Shown here: positions 48,601 to 57,061 of the stretch, piece after piece
Position numbering within the stretch: position 1 is the first letter of the stretch
Layout of the letters: each line of letters opens with the position of its first letter
NCBI GenBank assembly: GCA_000310025.1
Contig: FN649752.1
Coordinates: forward strand, 3,488,637-3,552,636
Reading direction: 5' to 3'
From: Ectocarpus siliculosus
Taxonomy: Eukaryota; Sar; Phaeophyceae; Ectocarpales; Ectocarpaceae
Length of the DNA stretch: 64,000 nt
Notes under the pieces: generated by a model
What the model was told of the DNA's origin: nothing
The model's input: only the letters and a program-made list of their open reading frames with translations
Databases searched by the model: none
Position numbers and translations under genes: made by a program

Positions 48601-51600
48601 GGGCATCGTGAATGTACCGGAAGCCCAATTTGAAACTGACAAGATATACTGTACGCTATTAATAGTACCTTGTTTGGCGAGTTATTCCATCTCGTCATGA
48701 AAATCTCAAGCAACTGTCTATACTGTTCTTCGCGAGCTGAAGAGGTTGGCATGTGCCCAGGCAAACCTGCGAGACCGCAAGGACAACCCGCAATTTGGAT
48801 GGAGTATGTCACAATTGTAGGGAAAACGTAGATTATTTTTGGCACAAGCCAACGTGTTCGCAAAATATCCTCAACCACGGGCGTCATTTCGATGTCCGCA
48901 TTGGATTCTAGACAACGGTTGACCAGAGGGCATGTGACGCGCCTTCAACAAGTTATTACGAGAACAGCGGTGCAACTTTGAACCATAAACGCAATATCTG
49001 TGGTATTCGTTACCCGCCGGAAACGAGTTCGGTTCCTGAGTGGGATGCCCTCTACATACAGTCAGCAACCCACGGTGTACTACCGAACTGCCCTTCTCGA
49101 ATCACCGGGAGCCGGGTGCTAGCTATACACCCCGACAGCACCCCATACAGTCTATGCAGGCGGTCAGTTCTCTGTCGTTTCCACGCTACCATCGCTCCAT
49201 ATTACAGTACTGCCATCGCCTTTTATTAAAGACGGTTGCCCTGCTCACCAGTTTCTTCAAGTCCCCCGTTGTGAGCAACCCCGATCCCTTAGGGTGCTCC
49301 AGCTTGGAAAGCGTTTTAGACACGGCCGCACTGGCGGCCTCGGCTTCCTGGCTCTCTTTACGTCCTTTTCGACCTCGACCATTCGTGGGCTTAAAAAGCT
49401 GTTCGCAGACGCTGCTGTAAACCTTGGATACCTGGAAACACGGCAAGAATATAGACTAAACTTCAATAATGCACGTGTTTTGTACTTAATTTCCAACGCG
49501 ATTGTGTAACCCTCTCAATCGACGGTCGCTGGTGCGCTTGTCCCAGCAGCAGCGAGGGAGAACGAGAAGTCCTGCTTCTTGAGGTGGGTGGTGCTTCATG
49601 AGGCGGGCGGCCTCTCATTGGTTGCTGACACGAGACCGGCGCTCCCGAAACGAATCTGCATCGTATATTAATCTACAAAGCAGTGACGCTGAGGCAAGGT
49701 AACTCGCTTCTTGTACCTTCTTATCCTCAAACGTGGACAGCGCCACCTCAAGTAGTCCTTGAAGAGAGAACGAACCAAGGCCATCAGGGTCCACGACGAC
49801 CATCACCTCGGCGAGGGACGACTCCTCGAGCTTCACCCTAACGTGTCGAAGCAACCTGCTTCGGTCGGGTGTAAGCAACAGCAGACTAAGATCAGCAGCA
49901 ATAAGCTCAGCCGTACAGGAAATACGATGAACGGAGATATCGCAAAGAGTTGGCACAGCAAGTGTGAGACGCACTTGGATTCATCGAAGACAAGCTTCAG
50001 GTGCCGTTGTTTCTAAACGTATCCTCGATGTGATGGAATTTACATCATTTTAACTTCATCGCCATAGCAATGTACAGCTGCCCGACTCAGTTGTTTCGTC
50101 AAGGCGTTCATCACGGACCGTGCTTGTATCAGCAGGAATTTGTCGTGCGTGTAGGACACCCGCCACCATTTACCCGAAATTTTCATGGTTTGCGGTGCTA
50201 CAATGTGCCTCAAACACGCACCCACCGGTGAGTACAATGTTCGACAGGTAATGGGCGCTCTGCATGTTCACTCACGGTTTTAGGCTCGAAATCGGCAGGA
50301 CTCGACGCCTCCCGCTGCCGTTCAGCTTGTCGAACTCCTGCCGCAGACTCCCGTCGAAAGCCGAGCCTCCTAGCTTTCTCAGCGCCCTCGAGCCCTTGTT
50401 GCCGATAAGTGCGCCTCCCATGCCTTGCCCGTCAGACGAGGTGTCGCCACCAAGTTCGCTTCCGCTGCCAGTATCCAGCTTTTTCCGCTGCGTTGGAGAG
50501 CGACGTTCTGGTGCGGCCTTGGCCTTTGCATGGTGGTGGCGGCGGTGGAGGCGCCCGCCGCCGCTACTACCGCTGCTGATTCTACTGTCCAACGAGGAGC
50601 TAGAGCCACGCACCCGTCCTCTCCGTGCCACCGACGCCGGTCCCTTGATGGCGGACTCCGACTCCGACTGGTCCGATGCCAGTTCCGATATCGAAGCATG
50701 ACGGCGGCCACCACGGGTGGCGGAGCCGGACGATCGCCTTCGCTTGATCGGAGATTTATTTCTTCCTGACACCAAACCTGCAAGGGCAGAAGGAGCAACA
50801 CAGCCGTGGTTATCGACGTCCGGGCAGCAGCGCCGGAGCGCTCGGGCTTCGCGAGTTGAGATCTCGATGCCAACCCTTGCTAGCACACGCCCCAAGGTGT
50901 TTTCGTCGATACCACCGGTCGACCGCCGCAACCGCTCGAGCTTCCGCACGAGGTCGTCCACGGTTTTCCCGGCGTGGCGGAGGGAGCGCCGCACTTTCGT
51001 CGCTGCCGCTTCCGCATCCTCGCTCGCGGTTTCTTGAGGGATAGGCGACCTTTCCTTGCGACGGCCTCTCTCCGTCCCTCGGTAGGATCCTTCGTCGCTC
51101 GAAGTGTCCGCACCACCACTCCTCCCGCGATTGCTTGTTCGGGGGCTGCCTGCTCGCACAGTACCATCAGGGTAGTGCGGCAGACGGACGAGGCGAGGCT
51201 CGATCCCCTTCTCCAGTTCGCCGTCTCTGCTGTAGCGGACGTCATACGTACCGTCAGAATGTACTCTGGTTACCTTGCCGCTATGCCAGGTAGACCCCCC
51301 CCGGAGACGCGCCTCCACTTGGTCGCCCTCCGCGATCGCGACCGTTTGACTTCTTTTCGTGGTGTCTCTGTACCTGCTCTTGCGGTCGCTGTCGCTGTCG
51401 CCGCTGCGGGAATCTTTTTTCATCAAGGACCGGACGTGGCTAGCCGGTACGTTCCTCTCGCTCTTTCCACCGCCGTACTCGACGTCGTAGGAGCCATCGC
51501 GATGGACGCGAGCGACCCTGCCCAGCCGCCACATCGAACTGCCTCGCAACCGGGCTTCAACGTCGTCCCCAGCACGAGGAAGGTCCGCCCTCCTTTCCAG

Positions 51601-54600
51601 ACTCCGAGTTTCACCTCGGTCGTGGACCTTTCTCTCTTCGCCCTGGTCGACGTCGGTTCCGGTCTCGGAACCAGCCCGGGACACACCCCTTCTCGCACCG
51701 CCTCGACCGCTGCTTTCTGCTGTCTTCCCGCCGGCGCGGTCGCCTTCGACCTTCCGGATATGGTCCCGCTCCACAGCCGTTTCAAAGTCTCCGTCGTCGT
51801 ACGACAAGCTGAAAGTCCCATCCCTGTTTTTTCCTTCTACCGTCGCCTTGAACCAACGTGACCCCGCCCGGAATCTTGCCTCAACCTTGTCTCCCACTGC
51901 CAAGCCGCCGGGGGACTCTCCGGCTGCACTCCCCCCGATCGGCCGCACGAACGCTGCCTCGACGTCGCGCTCTGAGTCTCCGTCTAAGTACCTGATGTCG
52001 TAGCTTCCGTTCGCGTTTACCGCCCGAACCTTTCCCGGATACCACTTGCGCCCGCGTTTGTACCTCGCCTCGATCTCGTCGCCGATGCGGTGCGCCGCGG
52101 ACACCTCCGTCGCGTATTTCTCGTCCCTCTTTGTTTCACCGCTAGGCCTGGCCAGGCTCCTGATTAGCTTCTTGTCAACGGACCTTTCTACGTCTCCATC
52201 GTCGTACAACAAACAATACGTCCCGTCCCTGTTCTTTCCCTCTACGGCGGCCCTGAACCAGCGCGAACGGCCTCCAAACCTAGCCTCCACCTTGTCGCCT
52301 ACCGCAAAGTCGTTGCTGCGGCCGCCACCGCCACGCGCGGTGTCGCTTGTGTTGGTACTGGTCGCCAGCGAATCAACACTGACGGCCCCCTTGCTGCGAA
52401 CGAGCGATGGATCTACGTCGCGCTCGGAGTCGCCGTCCTTGTATGTAATGTCCATCGTTCCGTCTCGGTTTACCCTCCTCACCACGCCCGGGTACCACTT
52501 TCGACCCCTCTTGTACCTCGCTTCCACTTCGTCGCCGACTCGAAAAGCCTTACCCGCCGCACTATCGGTCTCGGAATCTACTCCGGACACCACACGCCGC
52601 CCGGGGCTCCTGTTCCCGGCCGTGGGGGACGTGCTCGCTCCGACCCTACGAATCAGATGTTTCTCAACGGCCCTCTCCTCGTCTCCGTCCACATACAATA
52701 GATGATAGGTACCGTCCCTGTTCTCCCTCTCAATTGTGGCCTTGAACCAGCGAGACCGACCTCCGAACCTGGCTTCCACCTTGTCGCCCCGAGAGAAGCT
52801 AGCGTTGAACGCGGATGAAGCCAGCGAATCAACGCTGATACCCCCCTTGCTGCGGACGAGTGTTGGGTCTACATCACGCTCGGAGTCGCCGTCCTTGTAT
52901 GTAATGTCCATTGAACCATCTCGGTTTACCCTCCTCACCACGCCCGGGTACCACTTTCGACCCCTCTTGTACCTCGCTTCCACGTCATCTCCGACTCGAA
53001 AAGCCTTACCCGCCGCACTATCGGTCTCGGAATCTACTCCGGACACCACACGCCGCCCGGGGCTCCTGTTCCCGGCCGTGGGGGACGTGCTCGCTCCGAC
53101 CCTACGAATCAGATGTTTCTCAACGGCCCTCTCCTCGTCTCCGTCCACGTACAATAGGTGATAGGTACCGTCTCTGTTCTCCCTCTCAATTGTGGCCTTG
53201 AACCAGCGAGACCGACCTCCGAACCTGGCCTCCACCTTGTCGCCCCGAGAGAAGCCGGTGTCTGCAGAAGACGAAGCCAGCGAATCAACGCTGATACCCC
53301 CCTTGCTGCGGACGAGCGATGGATCTACGTCGCGCTCGGAGTCGCCATCCTTGTATGTAATGTCCATCGTTCCGTCTCGGTTTACCCTCCTCACCACGCC
53401 CGGGTACCACTTGCGGCCCCTCTTGTACCTCGCTTCCACGTCATCTCCGACTCGAAAAGCCTTACCCGCCGCACTATCGGTCTCGGAATCTACTCCGGAC
53501 ACCACACGCCGCCCGGGGCTCCTGTTCCCGGCCGTGGGGGACGTGCTCGCTCCGACCCTGCGAATCAGATGTTTCTCAACGGCCCTCTCCTCGTCTCCGT
53601 CCACGTACAATAGGTGATAGGTACCGTCCCTGTTCTCCCTCTCAATTGTGGCCTTGAACCAGCGAGACCGACCACCGAACCTGGCTTCCACCTTGTCGCC
53701 CACCGCAAAGTCTCTGTCGGCGGGTACAGAGTCCAGCGAGACCGTGCTGGCACCTGCATGACGTGCCCTTGCGTACCCGTCGGCCGCGTCCTCGGCCCTA
53801 CCGCCGCCGCCCCTGCCGCGCTCGCGCGCTGCACTAGCGTCCCGGACGGAACCGGTGCTTAAACTACGGACTAGCCTTGCGTCGACATCGTACTCTCGGT
53901 CACCATCGTCGTACTTGACGTCGAAACTCCCGTCTCTGTTGGCCGCTACAACGATTCCGGCGTACCAATTTTGACCCCCTTTGAATCTCGCCTCGATCCT
54001 GTCGTTGGCACGGATCGCCGTTTTCCTGGCGTTGCCCACGTCTGAACCACTATCCAAGTTGGACGCTCCTCGTCTGTCAGCGACTGCGCTACTTGGTCGT
54101 CGCGGGCTGCTGCCGCTGCCACCATTGTCACCGCCGCTCCCGAGTGCTCGTATCAGACGGCTCTCTGCCTCCCGCTCTTCGTTGCCATCCGCGTACACCA
54201 GTCTATACGTACCGTTCCTGTTCTTCCGCTCGACCGTTGCCCTGGACCAGCGTGATCTGCCACCGAAACGCGCCTCGACCCTCTCGCCCTCCGCGAACTC
54301 CTCCCTCCCCGCCACGTCGTCCCTCGCGCGACGATCCGCGGGGCTCCTGCTCCGTGACGCCGCCCTTCCGTCCGCAGTCGAGGAGCCTACACCCTCGATT
54401 CTGCGAATCAAGTGCTTCTCAACGGCCCTCTCCTCGTCCCCGTCCACGTACAACAGGTGGTAGGTGCCGTCCCTGTTCTCCCTCTCTACGGTGGCCTTGA
54501 ACCAGCGAGAGCGCCCGCCAAACCTGGCTTCCACCTTGTCGCCCCGAGAGAAGCCGGTGTCCGCAGAAGACGAAGCCAGCGAATCAACGCTGACGCCCCC

Positions 54601-56731
54601 CTTGCTGCGAACGAGCGATGGGTCTACGTCACGCTCGGAGTCGCCGTCCTTGTAGGTTATGTCCATCGTCCCGTCTCGGTTTACCCTCCTCACCACGCCC
54701 GGGTACCACTTTCGGCCTCTCTTGTACCTCGCTTCCACGGCATCTCCAACTCGACAATTCTTGCCCGTAGCGCTGCCTGTTTCTGACTCAACGCCCGACA
54801 CAACCCGTCGCCCGGGGCTCCTGCTTCCCGACCTTGGTAGCTCTCCGCCGTTGCCGATCCTACGCATGAGAGACTTGTCTACCGCTCTTTCCTCGTCCCC
54901 GTCTGCGTAGATCAGCCAGTAGGTCCCATCCCTATTCTTCCGCTCGACCGTGGCCTTGTACCATCGCGATCGGCCACCGAACCGCGCCTCCACCCTGTCG
55001 CCCTCGGCGAATTCCATGGAGTCGACACTGTCGCGGCCGTTGCCTCTGCGTTCCCCGTCGTCCTCTTCCAGCGGCCGAACCATGCTTGGGTCGAGCCGTC
55101 TCTCCTCGGTGCCATCCCGGAAACGGACATCCAGTGTACCGTTTCGGTTTTCGCCGACGACAGTGACTCGCTGCCACCGGTTCGTCCCTGGCGCCCTAGC
55201 CTCCGCCCTGTCTCCGAGGCGGTAAGCAGGGGCGCGCCCTGCTTCTGTTCCCCCACGGCGCTCTTCATCGCGCCTATCGATGTTGCCCCCTCCACGGCCG
55301 CTGTCTCTGGCTTCCTCCGACCTGATGGCGGAGGCATCTAGGCCGAGGTCCTCGTCGCCATCATCATAGCGCACATCGTACGTTCCTCCGGCGTTGACTC
55401 CTACAATACGGCCCTTGTACCACCGCCCTTTTCCGCGAAAACGGCCTTCGACCTTCTGCCCCAGACGGTACTTGCCCGTGTCAGACCCGCTGCATGTAGG
55501 TGCGGTGGGCGGGGAAACTGAGCAGATGTGGAAAACGTGCAAGAGATGCATCGCGTTGTTGTTTGCAACCTGCGTTTAACACATTTTGTGCATCCTTGTT
55601 TGGCTATACTAGAGCAAGGAGTGGCGCGTCTCTGCTATGTACCGATAAGGAAGAACAGAGTCCACGAATTCTTGGAGCCGGTGAAAAGAAAGCGAGTGCA
55701 CGCGACTCTCACCGAAGTTAGGCTTTGTAGTGCTCTCTGACAGTAGACCTACAGCGCAGCAGGAACGTTCAAGTCTATGCTTAAAACCTGTATCACCCGC
55801 TGAAGAATGCTACACACAAGTACAGACGAATCGACGAGTATTTAATACAAGATCTCAAGCACCAGGCGCTTTTTCTACCGTAGATATTTTGCTGCTGGTC
55901 GAATACGAACCCCAGAAGCTAGTTGTGGCAGAAATAAAGATGTGACCGAACCCACATACCTGGCAGCGTCGCTCCCATTTCGGTCGGCTCTCCCATATCC
56001 CATGGGAGAATCGGTTCTTCTTCGAGCCATGGACTTGGCCGCGGCCTCGTCGTCTGAAGACCCGCGTGCACGCCTAGAATCCCTTTCGCGTGTCCGAACT
56101 GAGTCTGTAGAATCGACGCTGGGTCTCCTGGCCGCGACTCTTGAGTCTGTTGCCTTTGCATCTGCTCTACTGCAAATGTTTACGCCAAAAAGGATGGAAG
56201 TCTTTTTTCAGTTATTGTGTACGCGCAGTGAGCTAGAATTTATTGGAGCACCGGTTGGGTGTGATCTCTGTATGTACGCTCGGTCTATGTGGCCGTCGAG
56301 CTCCATGACCGAGGTCGCACAAGCATCTAACAGACCCTCTTCTGCAGTGGTGCATCAGAAGTATATCTATTGTGTTTGGATTAATGGCGACGGACGTGTG
56401 GCTGGAAGTCGTCACACCGCGATACAGATACATAGAGTACATTGTAGGGTGATCAGTTCATCATGCAAAGATCTCTTACGCTCACGACGCGAAAGAGACA
56501 ACTTGGCCTCGGGAACAACTGATGTCCCAACTGTACTGCACAGCAGCCACCACACGCAAGGCACATGTGATGCTTCACATACCCTGACGGCGGCCGCGCC
56601 CGAATAGGTCCGTCCGTCGACCTGGCCCCGCTACTTCGCCTCCCAGCTGCAAGCCTTGATGCAATTCTTGGTGGAGGCCGACCCCTGCTGCCCCCATTGT
56701 TGCTCATGTCGAATTCCATGACATCCCCCAT
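20923..56731 (-). CDS. Giant Tudor-repeat / EF-hand-array / nephrocystin-4-like protein, 39 exons
   Basis: Proposed single gene, about 4,010 residues. Exons in transcript order: 56731-56583, 56169-55960, 55489-50276, 49855-49717, 49431-49249, 48713-48669 (tentative), 48541-48407, 42903-42799, 42037-41894, 41021-40726, 40371-40215, 39668-39423, 38822-38667, 38127-38023, 37826-37569, 37167-37093, 36711-36589, 35957-35656, 35234-34955, 34709-34465, 34306-33913, 32420-32238, 31898-31789, 30900-30799, 30030-29922, 29625-29440, 29227-29147, 28740-28568, 27669-27519, 27033-26912, 26722-26629, 26044-25790, 25246-25187, 25050-24490, 24173-24078, 23809-23681, 22384-22178, 21816-21576, 21137-20923. All junctions agree in phase. 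The start is the Met of MGDVMEFDMSNN. Residues about 120-1555 are 18 Tudor/Agenet-like repeats, about 1620-3300 are EF-hand modules with charged linkers, and about 3300-4010 resemble the NPHP4 N-terminus. Two introns use GC donors (48406, 23680). The 3' end is uncertain: I read through a possible GC donor at 20,934 to TGA. It could instead be two or three adjacent genes. The EF-hand and NPHP4 content suggests a ciliary, Ca-responsive scaffold; this is inference. Confidence 0.72.
27741..28262. repeat. Intronic tandem repeat of about 176-188 bp, three copies
   Basis: AGCACGGATTGGTCTTTTGC occurs at 27,762, 27,938 and 28,126, and each copy continues through AAATATCAG/AAAATCAGGTCAA and GAGTTCAC. 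Copy 3 is the most diverged. The array fills most of the intron between exons 28 and 29 of the giant gene. No ORF spans the copies. Confidence 0.85.
32527..32931 (-). mobile_element. SINE-like interspersed element, copy 2
   Basis: Reverse-strand counterpart of the element at 11,590-11,943, running from GCGGTAACC (near 32,931) to GAGTACACCCCC (near 32,527). Diagnostic shared blocks include AATAAATTAAGTCA and CCGAACACCCTTAGCAGG. It contains about 65 bp missing from copy 1 and so is probably nearer full length. It lies in the intron between exons 21 and 22 of the giant gene, in the same orientation as that gene. Confidence 0.75.
33149..33835 (-). other. Unassigned 228-codon open frame in an intron
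   Basis: A single uninterrupted minus-strand frame lies in the intron between exons 21 and 22 of the giant gene, next to the SINE-like element. It has no recognisable domain, a mixed composition unlike the neighbouring exons, and no obvious splice-site pairing with them. It is either chance or a relic of a mobile element. I do not call it a gene. Confidence 0.2.
34861..34907. repeat. CCCT tetranucleotide microsatellite, intronic
   Basis: About twelve perfect CCCT units lie in the intron between exons 19 and 20 of the giant gene, upstream of exon 20 of the - strand transcript. Confidence 0.9.
38941..39128. repeat. Direct repeat of about 91 bp, two copies, intronic
   Basis: Two copies spaced about 97 bp apart share ATGTTGTGCAAT, AAACCATATCCACAAA and GAATGTTT blocks and end with CGCGTGACCC or GCGTGACCC. 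They lie in the intron between exons 12 and 13 of the giant gene. Divergence is about one position in eight. Confidence 0.8.
44011..47329 (+). CDS. Hypothetical nuclear-type protein, nested gene, 6 exons
   Basis: Exons 44011-44180, 44959-45040, 45576-45680, 45837-45935, 46142-46225 and 46673-47329 join in phase to 398 residues. I chose the Met of MELSDDERIGLVGF as start; no better upstream start is visible. The N-terminal 65 residues look helical. Residues about 85-180 are three related Gly/Ser/Asn-rich segments, one per exon. The last exon begins with a strongly acidic stretch (ELEDTDDEEEGD), then a folded-looking region of about 130 residues with many aromatics (RRRWKVKEFEPPG, YWVDASSEDDG, YGLLKVVGV). 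It ends in a charged helix and a basic GKRCRVDF tail that could act in nuclear import. I recognise no family. The gene lies wholly within the intron 42,904-48,406 of the giant gene, on the opposite strand. Confidence 0.7.
45576..46225 (+). repeat. Tandemly duplicated Gly/Ser-rich exons
   Basis: Exons 3, 4 and 5 of the nested gene are phase 0 at both ends and encode related peptides (NGSPNPASGGS and NGSPSPAGGGS; AQGANH, AQGASR and AQAPIH). The introns after exons 3 and 4 also align in part: CCCGAATCAAAACTAGCG matches CCCGAAACAAAACCAGCG. So the unit duplicated was exon plus intron, with spacings of about 261 and 305 bp. Confidence 0.75.
51180..55480 (-). repeat. Array of 18 Tudor/Agenet-like repeats in one giant exon
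   Basis: Each unit is about 50 residues with the pattern VGDxVEARFxxxxRWYxxxV, then RDGTYxxxYxDGD, then a basic LIRR-type end. This is the five-strand Tudor/Agenet/chromo-like barrel signature with conserved aromatic and acidic positions. Two subtypes alternate: A (RFGGRSRWFKATIERENRDG, ending AVEKHLIRR) and B (YKRGRKWYPGVVRRVNRDG, ending DVDPSLVRS). Linkers between units are Ser/Arg/Asp-rich. Tudor-type barrels usually bind methylated Lys/Arg or act as assembly modules; which applies here is unknown. The exon (50,276-55,489) is far longer than any other in the window. Confidence 0.85.
52290..53660 (-). repeat. Near-identical 456-bp tandem units within the Tudor array
   Basis: One A+B pair of Tudor-like repeats plus linkers (152 codons) recurs three times at a strict 456-bp spacing. 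For example, the segment starting ACCCGCCGCACTATCGG occurs at about 52,552, 53,008 and 53,464. The copies differ at only scattered positions, including silent ones. Flanking pairs, such as the one near 54.4-54.8 kb, are clearly more diverged. This indicates recent in-frame expansion or gene conversion. Confidence 0.9.
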
Positions 56732-57061
56732 GGCTGCGTCGCTTTGTGCGCCTCGCGTGTACGCTGATGTGCTTTATCAGCATTCTCGGAGGTGTCCGTT
56801 TTACGTGAGTCCTTGATGAAAAAATAATGTAATTCCACGCTCGTCGACTGTCTTCTTCGTCGGTTGGTGAAGCCGTTTTTCACTCAGACCGTGACCTATT
56901 TCGCCGCCTTTTTGGCTTCTCCTATTCGCCAAAATGCCAAAATGTGCCGTTGCTATTCCGCCGCAAAAAATCCTTCCGCAATTTTCGCCATGACATTCTC
57001 TCACCTTCGTACTGCATCATGGAGGAGAAGCCATCTCTCTTCTCCCTCTCTCGTAACGAGG
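56732..57061. promoter_or_regulatory. Short divergent intergenic region, probable bidirectional promoter
   Basis: This is the interval between the start codon of the giant - strand gene (56,731) and the proposed start of the + strand SHIPPO gene (57,062). At about 330 bp it must hold both 5' UTRs and both promoters if both starts are right. The sequence is T/C-rich with no clear TATA box and no complete X-box. An in-frame extension of the SHIPPO ORF upstream to 56,864 exists but lacks the repeat pattern. Confidence 0.5.

Larger units (their letters stand above)
28568..51000 (-). other. EF-hand array region of the giant gene (exon 3 end to exon 28)
   Basis: Recurring module: an amphipathic helix such as FLRRLKLDAPDDD or FKRSLERLGF, a calcium-loop-like segment, then a WLxSG or FLxLV helix. 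Several loops are near canonical when exons are joined: DVDRQGE|VRKTDF, DGGGDGLVSYRDF, DEDGVGTVSRHDM, LDK|DGDGMLDYEEL, YDQDNSNSIDATEV, IDTNR|SGSIKRKEF and DR|HQSGQVSWVEF (bars mark introns). Others are degenerate and probably do not bind calcium. Linkers are Ser/Gly/Lys-rich, for example the Lys-rich stretch encoded at 35.66-35.96 kb. The organisation recalls axonemal multi-EF-hand proteins such as EFCAB6, but I claim no orthology. Confidence 0.75.

Noticed and set aside
51000-55225. Many long plus-strand ORFs opposite the Tudor exon
   Set aside because: They are antisense shadows of the repeat array; they recur at 456 bp and carry no domain of their own.
56949-56966. Possible RFX X-box (GTTGCT-AT half site) between the divergent genes
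   Set aside because: The second half does not match RGYAAC and the first half has a mismatch.
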